Source: Cordyceps javanica (taxonomy: Eukaryota > Ascomycota > Sordariomycetes > Hypocreales > Cordycipitaceae). Taken from it: DNA of 64,000 nt. The notes under the pieces are model-generated. The model saw only the letters and a program-made list of their open reading frames with translations, was not told the DNA's origin and searched no databases. The stretch covers positions 1,302,001-1,366,000 of the forward strand of contig JAAECO010000002.1 of NCBI GenBank assembly GCA_036850795.1, given 5' to 3'. The translations under genes were made by a program, and so were the position numbers. Positions 57,787 to 64,000 of the stretch are shown here, in pieces; position 1 is the first letter of the stretch, and the number at the start of each line of letters is the position of its first letter.

Positions 57787-59810
57787 CTATGTCCAGTGCT
57801 CGTCACGTAACTGTGCATGAGTTGATCCCTGGTATGGTTTTGGGCCAGCAGGGCCTTCAAGCTCTGGGATATACCCGAGGGTACATTCGTCAAATGAAAC
57901 CCAAGGCTGCGATTCAAAAAACAAGTCGTAGTTTGTATCCATTGCATCCTGCAGGGTAGTCACGTCACCGGATGGGAAAATTGCTTTCCACGGGTAGCGA
58001 CAAGAATTTCCTGTGCAGTTTTTGAGTGTAAGGATCAACGTATCGAGACGCCTAGTGAGTTGATTGATGTTGTGAGGGCCACACTGAGACTTTGTGCCGT
58101 ACAGATTAAGTGTTTGGTGGGGGTCTCTCTATCGATCGCGTTAGTTAAATACGCATGGATCTAACTTTATTGATCAACGTACCTTCATGTCGTATAACTC
58201 ATGGTCGCCGTTGCACCACACTGTGTACATAAATTCATACTCCGCAGAGACAATCCGTACAGTCTTGTACGTATTCTGACCAAAGTAACCCCCTGCACCG
58301 GCTGTCAGTACACAAATCACGACCAAAAGGAGGTGTTTTCATACTCAGTCCATCGAACGCAGTGCCCTCGATAATACCTCTTCCCCAGTACTCAATGTTG
58401 ACATGTTCAATCTTCACCAGACCCGAGGGTTTATCTGCGGATCTTACAGGAATAGGCAACCCGTCAAAGTCGTCTCTAAGAGGTATGCCAGCCAACGTGA
58501 GGAAGGTTGGCGCGAGGTCAGTGTGCGAAGAGGGAGAGTTGACCGTCTCGTTTTTTGAGATTCCAGGGCCGCGAATAATGAACGGGACGTTTACATCTTC
58601 TTCGATACCACAGGTCTTGCCGGCTGGCAGTCTATGCTGGCCGAGGTGGAAACCGTTGTCAGCAGTGTAGATGATGTATGTGTTGGCCAAAACATCGGGG
58701 TGGTACTGGAGAGCATTGAATATGTCACTGATCAGATCATCAACGGCCTGTAAGGACTGCAGACGTCTTCTTTGGAAGTTGTCGAGGTATCGAACTTGAG
58801 AATCATTGAGCCTAGGCAAATTCTTAAAATAGCTTGCGGTTCCAGGCTGTATATAACAAGGTCAGCGAAGTGCTTCCAACTCCCCGACGTGACATAGACT
58901 GAGTACTTTTTCCGGATTAAAATTCTTATTTCTTGGGACCCGGGCATTCGGAAACAGGTCCTGGTGGCGACTGGCCGGTACAGGCTCTCTGAATGTATCG
59001 GTCACCTCAGAGTGTGGAGCGATCGGGGCGACTCCGAGAAAGAAAGGCTGGCCGGCAGTGATTCCTTCTCGGAGAAATTCGAGAGACCTTCTTGAAATAA
59101 GATCAGTGGAATATTCTCCCGGAAAAGCCTGCCACTTCTTGTTATCGAGGGTGAAATAAGCGTTGTTATACACATAGGTGTTTGGATCCAACAGAACTGC
59201 GACATTTAGCAATTGCATCAGATGGAAGGCCAGTCCAGAGCAATCTCCATACAATCAGAGCGGGTCCATCCGCGAGGGGAAGGGTTTTGGTACGTTTCGA
59301 CCCCAAGTCCATTCATCAGCTTTCCAGTATAGTACGTGTTATAGCCAGCGCTCTGCAGCCAGAGAGGGAGATAGTCGTCGTTCAGCCCTTGCGAAACGAA
59401 TTTGGGATAGCCACCTGGTTTTCATTAGTAGGATTTATGAACAGCAGAGATGTAACAGCAGTTACCCCATGGCTATTTATCTGTCAGCTAGTCGTTGCAC
59501 AAGCCCTCTGGCAGCAGCGTATTTGAACATAACATACCGGCTTAACGTCAGTCACGTTGGTATTATGGGCAGCCTTGCCTGTAAGGAGTGAGACCCTGGA
59601 CGGGCAGCAAAGAGAGACGGTACAGAAATGCTTGGAAAATGTGGTGCCTTCGTTCCTCAGGTTTTTCTTCACAGAGTCCATATAGTCGACAGAGCCGAGT
59701 TGCTGATCTTGGTCATCCGTTATGATGAATATGAAGTTGGGCCTGGCAGCATTTATTGCTTCCACGGCAGCGCTGAGTAGCACAGTAACTAAAAATCCGG
59801 CCAATTTCAT
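57787..59810 (-). CDS. Secreted sulfatase (arylsulfatase-like)
   Basis: Seven minus-strand exons: 59810-59538, 59472-59466 (7-nt micro-exon), 59414-59253, 59196-58907, 58846-58345, 58292-58183 and 58128-57787; 561 residues. The micro-exon restores Lys-Pro-Pro-Trp-Gly-Gly-Tyr-Pro. An 18-residue signal peptide begins Met-Lys-Leu-Ala-Gly-Phe. The metal-binding Asp-Asp pair is at 32-33. The formylglycine signature is Cys68-x-Pro-Ser-Arg72 and continues with Leu-Leu-Thr-Gly-Lys. Further landmarks: Tyr-Thr-Gly-Lys, Pro-His-Ser, Tyr-Thr-Ala-Asp-Asn-Gly-Phe-His-Leu-Gly-Gln-His-Arg. Sulfatases release sulfate from aryl or sugar sulfate esters, usually under sulfur limitation; the substrate is unknown. 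Activation needs Cys68 converted to formylglycine or an equivalent fungal route. Confidence 0.93.
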
Positions 59811-61256
59811 ATTGGCAGGAGTTATCTGGTCCTGCAATATATCACGAGATTTATCAATAAGGGGAGAAGGGGAGGGTGGGCAAGTTCATACGGCGGTTTT
59901 GGAGACACGGCTGTCCATTTATACAAGTAGGCACTTGACATGTTTTCTTCTAGTGGATCATCTACACCGTAGCCTGCTAGGAGTGCTAACTACCTACTAA
60001 CTAGCTAACCTAGCGAGTTCCGAGCTGCTAACTACCTACCTACAGCCTACAGGATACCCAGTAAACTTACGAACTCTCCGATGCAGCAGGGTTAGCTCAA
60101 TATATTGACCAATTACACTGCGGAGCGCAGAGCTCAGGCCCATTCCGAGTACAATTTAGAGTTGGCTCGAATTGTTGATACCATAAGAGCACTAGACCTC
60201 GCTGCATCGTGCAGCGAGGTCTGGTGCTTCAGGTCCACTTCGGTCAATGACCTGATAGCTGCGAGTAATGACGAATTTGCACCGACGACCTCATTGGTTG
60301 AGTTTTTTTTGCGTGCAAACGTCCGCACACCGACTATATCAAGTCAATCTATAGCAAATATGCCGCTCCTGCCATATGGAGCAATACACTTATACCAGCC
60401 AAGAGACAATAGATGAAGCTTGGCTAGAGGGGTAGATTTGGTAAAGACAAGCAGAATGGGAGATTGCAGCTATAAAAACCACGGTAAACCACGCAACAAT
60501 GCGGCACAATTAAGTTTTGCGGCTATATCAGCAGCTTTGATTGTGTGAAGTCATGATCAGTCAGGAATCAAGGGGGCGGTTTCTGGTAGCATTTCCATAG
60601 ACAAACCACTACATTCAATTGCATGTAACTAAGTACAGATCACTTTGCCGCAAAATGTCTCGTCTGGTAGTCGCGCAATGCTTCAGCTAGCCGGGCCACG
60701 TTTGCCAGCTTTGCTCTACTGCCAGCAACATGCAAGGCTCAAGAAAGTGGTCTTCATCAAGCTTCCCTATTGGCAAACACTCAAGAATATAACTTGCGCC
60801 TTTGATTATATATTACTCGTTGTATGACCACGCAACTGCCATCACCCCCTGTCACGCTTCCAATAATGATATAATCTGCTAGTCAGTAGCCTACAATGTA
60901 TCGACCATACGTCCCATAGATCGATGGTCTGGAGTTGAGAATCGACGGCAGGTTTACTATATTGAGTAACTACACTGATTGAACTTTGCGTCTTATGTTT
61001 TCGTCGTGTCGTGCCAAAAAAAAAAAATAAAGTGGACGCGCCACACCTTTTTGTGGCGCCTATACCCCTTTGTATATTACAATAGGCCTTCTTCCAACTT
61101 CCCCAAAACTTCAAGTAACTATCACTGCCAGTAACAAGGCATGAGGCACACATCACACCCGATCGCAAAGTATTTTCGGGGGCGTTGGCTGTTTTCTTCT
61201 TCTCTATCAAAATTATATGAAGCCCATGTTGTACTGTATATTGAGTTCAAGTGACC
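59811..61256. other. Gene-free 1.4 kb with a small CTACCTA tract
   Basis: Divergent upstream region of the sulfatase and the kinase-like gene. About 59975-60055 is CTAACTACCTA-type low-complexity DNA. A complementary pair of ~14 bp around 60188-60222 (GACCTCGCTGCATCGTGCAGCGAGGTC) forms a strong hairpin. A poly-A run occurs at about 61016-61027. Short ORFs here lack any family pattern. Confidence 0.6.
60197..60223. repeat. Perfect palindromic hairpin
   Basis: GACCTCGCTGCA is followed almost at once by its exact complement TGCAGCGAGGTC, with a three-base centre (TCG). It lies in noncoding DNA; no function is assigned. Confidence 0.7.
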
Positions 61257-62552
61257 ATGCTCGGACAAGAAGATCTTGAACGGGTGGCTGGCAAACTACT
61301 GGCGGATGCGGGCCTCGAGCTGTTAAACTTGGAACAACTTCAAGCTCTGTGGGCAGGTAATTGGTGGATGACTGTTTCATAGTCGAATATCATTGATTAG
61401 ATTGCTAATTTTGTCCAATGATCAGGGTACGGATTCATCTATGCTGTGGAGGCGAAACGCATACCATCTGCTGGCGTGGGTTCACGGCCCACGTTGCCAG
61501 TCGAATACCCTTTTGGACCCGATGGCAAAATCCGGCTCGTGTTAAAAGTCATTTGCCCTCCGAATACGAATGAAGGGGAGGGCCACCTGCGAAAGCTATT
61601 CAGCTATGAAGTGGAACAATACTTTTACAAAGCAATTGCGCCGTTCTTGCCACCAGATGTTGCCGTCGCCAAGTGTTTAGCCTCGATGCTCAGCTCAGCA
61701 CCAGGCGTATCTGGAGACAAAAACAAGGTCACTGCAACTTTGATGACTGACTTGAGAGTACAATTTCCCATAGCTGGTGATAAGAGGAGTGACTTGTCTC
61801 CCACGCAAGTCCATTCAGCAATCAGATGGCTTGCAGATTTCCATGGCAGCGCCTGGTCAATGCAGAAGGATAGCACAATGAAAGGCCTCCTCCTGCCGCC
61901 TGTTGCTGAGCTCGAGGCTAGGACCAGCAGTGAGAACTTGCCAACTAGATCCATCTGGCTCAATGGTGGATACACGTACCTGGCTACAAGACGGACAGAA
62001 TATGCTTCGCTGGCCAGCAGCTCCGACTCAGAATGGTCAGCAGTATTCTGTAGTGAAGATGGTACAACGTCCATCGCCGAAAAAGTCGCAGAATTTCTCA
62101 CTCCAAGGGGCCGGCCATTCGAAACCTTTATACACGGTGATGTAAAATCTGAGAACTTATTTTCCACCGAATCAGGAGAAAGCGTTGCGTTCTTTGATTT
62201 CCAATATGTTGGATTGGGTCTCGGGGCCAGCGATCTCGCAAAACTGTTCACGTGCTCCGTCCCTTTGCAAATGCTGATCAGCAGAAGAGCATCACTCCCG
62301 GACAGAATACCCATGCAACAAGAGGAATTGGATTTACTAGCGCGTTATTACCGACTGCTCACTCAACATGAAACGGATGGTGCCAAATACGATTTTTCGG
62401 ACTTTCAGCGTCATTGGGAAACGGCGCTGGTCGATTGGTGTCGTTTCCAGGCTTCCTGGGGTTTTTGGGGAAATACGAGTTGGTTGCAAGGGCGTGTTCG
62501 GTCAATATTGTGTGATGATAGCTGGAGAAGGTGGCTAGATGGGCAGCTGTAG
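61257..62552 (+). CDS. APH/choline-kinase-like (EcKinase/CHK-type) phosphotransferase
   Basis: Exons 61257-61356 and 61426-62552 with a 69-nt intron; 408 residues. The protein-kinase-like fold of small-molecule kinases is indicated by the catalytic loop His270-Gly-Asp272-Val-Lys-Ser-Glu-Asn-Leu and the metal-binding Asp291-Phe-Gln-Tyr-Val-Gly-Leu-Gly. A helix with Trp-Leu-Ala-Asp-Phe-His-Gly precedes them, as in aminoglycoside-phosphotransferase and CHK-domain families. A phosphate-binding Lys is likely in the Arg-Leu-Val-Leu-Lys-Val-Ile-Cys-Pro strand. No signal peptide. Fungal genomes carry many such paralogues of unknown substrate; true antibiotic resistance is not implied. Confidence 0.82.
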
Positions 62553-62763
62553 ACGCATGCCGTCAGTGTATTGGTTGGCTGCTGATGGTAATATGCCAAT
62601 TCGGTGTGCGTAACTGAGAATTACTCAAGTTTGGGGACAAGACCGCAAGATGACCGTACAGGTGATTGCCCCCTTTAGACTACTATATATTATTGCTCGT
62701 ATATATCTTTGTCTTATCTTTGTACAGCGTCCCTCGTCCCTCGCTTGCTCCATCGTTCAGTTC

Positions 62764-63861
62764 TCAAGCGTTGACCATGGCATAATAGTTAATAGCTCGG
62801 GCTCCCGGGCGGGCAATGGGTGATGAATCGCCCACAGTATGGTCGTATACATTGGTGAGATGATTCGCGTCACCCATTGTAATCTCCATGTAGGGGACGG
62901 AGTTAGGACGGAGAATCTCAGTCATGACTTGCGCCCATTTCCAGGGCTCCTCTGTACCACCTGGTTCGCTATTGAAGTACTCCCATCCCATGACACCGCC
63001 AATTTGACCGTACTTATTGCGAAGAGAAATAATGGTGGCATTGAGCTGACTGTAAGGGATATATCCATACCCATTGTCAGAAGAGGTGAGCTGTCCAGCA
63101 AGCACCTTTGACGCTGCAAAGCCATTCGATACTATCTTTACATAGTCGTCGGTGCGTGCCATGGTGCCAAAGCCGCTATAGAATTGGCCGTTATAGAAGG
63201 AGATATCTCGTCCATTGCTAGTTTCGAGAGATTTGTAATTGAACCCGCTGAGATTCGCACCATTTCTCAGCGCAGATGCGACTGGCGCTAGTGTGATAAT
63301 GAAGCCGGAACCAAAGTCTTTGCGTAGTCGACTGATCAGTCTGGAGATGCCGGACTGGCTCATTGGTTGTTCGACATCCAGATCCATGCCTTCTAGGCCG
63401 AACTTGGTAATGACATCTCGGACTTGACTGTAGTATTTCTCGAACGTCGCGGCGTCTCCATCGAGAGTCGACGAGTCAAAGGACCCAGGCGCAGCACCTC
63501 CAATCATACCCATGACCTTTACTCCGGCCTTTTTCATATGCGTCGTCTCATTCCACAGCGTGTAGAAGTGAGGGTCACCGGGAGGGTAGTCATTCAGGTG
63601 AATCTCTGAGTTCTTGTTGATGTGGAGAGAGCATACAATGAGATGGGTCAAGGCTATTCCCTTCTCATTGATGAGGGGCAGCATCGATATTGGGTTGCCG
63701 GCCTGGTCATGCGTGGTCTGGAAGTAGATAACAAGTCTGGGTAATCCTGTGGTCGTGGCAGTGGTGGCAGAAGTCTGTGCATTGGCTTGAACATCACCAA
63801 CTGGGCTTGCCTGCAGCAGAGGGGCCAGCAGCGACACAATGGAGAACAGTGACCACCACAT
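62764..63861 (-). CDS. Secreted GH18-family protein (chitinase or endo-N-acetylglucosaminidase type)
   Basis: Single exon of 365 residues from the ATG at 63861. The N-terminus is a signal peptide (Met-Trp-Trp-Ser-Leu, hydrophobic to Ala-Ser-Pro). The GH18 catalytic motif is Gly-Leu-Glu-Gly-Met-Asp160-Leu-Asp162-Val-Glu164, with Glu164 as acid/base and Glu where the first Asp of DxxDxDxE often stands. The substrate-binding strands Val-Met-Gly-Met-Ile-Gly-Gly-Ala and Gly-Val-Met-Gly-Trp-Glu-Tyr are visible. No chitin-binding domain. It differs from the ech42-type enzyme at 16.3 kb in length, intron content and motif. It resembles small fungal GH18 proteins of the chitinase/ENGase group; activity cannot be settled from sequence. 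Confidence 0.88.
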   Translation of the reverse strand: MWWSLFSIVSLLAPLLQASPVGDVQANAQTSATTATTTGLPRLVIYFQTTHDQAGNPISMLPLINEKGIALTHLIVCSLHINKNSEIHLNDYPPGDPHFYTLWNETTHMKKAGVKVMGMIGGAAPGSFDSSTLDGDAATFEKYYSQVRDVITKFGLEGMDLDVEQPMSQSGISRLISRLRKDFGSGFIITLAPVASALRNGANLSGFNYKSLETSNGRDISFYNGQFYSGFGTMARTDDYVKIVSNGFAASKVLAGQLTSSDNGYGYIPYSQLNATIISLRNKYGQIGGVMGWEYFNSEPGGTEEPWKWAQVMTEILRPNSVPYMEITMGDANHLTNVYDHTVGDSSPIARPGARAINYYAMVNA

Positions 63862-64000
63862 ATTGATTTCACGTCAGTCTGGACGGCTGAGTATGCAGTA
63901 AAGGGATGGTCGGGGAGGACCATAGATATCAGGGAGTCGAGCCCATATATGTATCATTCACACCGCATGGCGGTCGGCCCCGGGGGGGGGGGGACCTCCC
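63862..64000. other. Window end, promoter of the GH18 gene, ending in a G homopolymer
   Basis: Upstream sequence of the leftward GH18 gene. The last ~25 bases are a CCCC/G-run palindrome-like string (12 or more G), which may mark a low-quality contig end. Confidence 0.4.

Noticed and set aside
60105..60416. Plus-strand 103-codon ORF
   Set aside because: Begins at a TTG rather than ATG and includes the hairpin; no domain.
61016..61027. Poly-A run as a retroelement tail
   Set aside because: No upstream reverse-transcriptase remnants or target duplication visible; a simple homopolymer is enough.
1..64000. tRNA, rRNA, CRISPR arrays or a secondary-metabolite cluster
   Set aside because: Looked for but nothing convincing; neighbouring genes are unrelated housekeeping or single secreted enzymes.

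Overview
The window is nuclear DNA of a filamentous ascomycete, most likely a hypocrealean Sordariomycete. The reasons are short GT-AG introns (about 45-80 nt) with CTAAC/CTAAT branch sites, Sordariomycete-type gene content (hymA, AMA1, fungal OPT transporter, a chitinase of the ech42/chi1 class), recurrent TACTCCGTA motifs, and abundant low-complexity tracts built from GGTAC/CCTAAG/GTAAGT words. The species cannot be named from this. I placed 51 introns by reading frame and family conservation; all exon coordinates are predictions without transcript support. No rRNA, tRNA, CRISPR array or autonomous transposon was recognised.

Layout. 1-8.3 kb: the start of a small secreted I9-type inhibitor-like gene (-), a conserved unknown (-), ribosomal protein uS12/RPS23 (+), COQ2 (-), and a large JmjC/zinc-finger/AT-hook chromatin protein (+). 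8.9-12.1 kb: a secreted histidine acid phosphatase carrying an inserted Cys-rich module (+) and the Rab geranylgeranyltransferase alpha subunit BET4 (-). 12.1-16.3 kb: a 4.2 kb gene-free stretch with a MITE-like element, a perfect hairpin, a palindrome and a diverged 224-bp tandem duplication. 16.3-17.7 kb: an ech42-type GH18 chitinase. 18.2-20.9 kb: an AMA1 (meiosis-specific APC/C activator) locus whose frame is conserved end to end but broken by in-frame stops. 21-31.4 kb: Syn8-like SNARE (-), a conserved unknown (-), a PDK1/Pkh-type kinase (+), the SWI/SNF subunit SWP73 (+) and hymA/Mo25 (-). 31.5-32.9 kb: three MITE-like elements embedded in TACCTA-type low-complexity DNA, lying in the divergent promoter between hymA and the cytosolic isoleucyl-tRNA synthetase. 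33.2-57.6 kb: a dense housekeeping block: IleRS, SFI1, RAV1, an OPT transporter, PRMT3-like methyltransferase, USO1/p115 and RAT1. 57.8-64 kb: a secreted sulfatase (-), an APH/choline-kinase-like protein (+) and a second secreted GH18 protein (-).

Most genes are unlinked housekeeping functions (translation, ubiquinone synthesis, vesicle traffic, V-ATPase assembly, chromatin, RNA decay) mixed with secreted hydrolases suited to saprotrophic or parasitic growth (two GH18 enzymes, phosphatase, sulfatase, inhibitor). There is no evident biosynthetic cluster.

The most interesting signals are: (i) AMA1, whose interrupting TAG codons fall where conserved Trp codons are expected, which fits either G-to-A decay or stop-correcting A-to-I mRNA editing; (ii) five GC-AG introns among 51; (iii) a six-Cys module inserted inside a histidine phosphatase; (iv) a MITE family with many internal TGACATA-type motifs; and (v) micro-exons of 7 and 9 nt.
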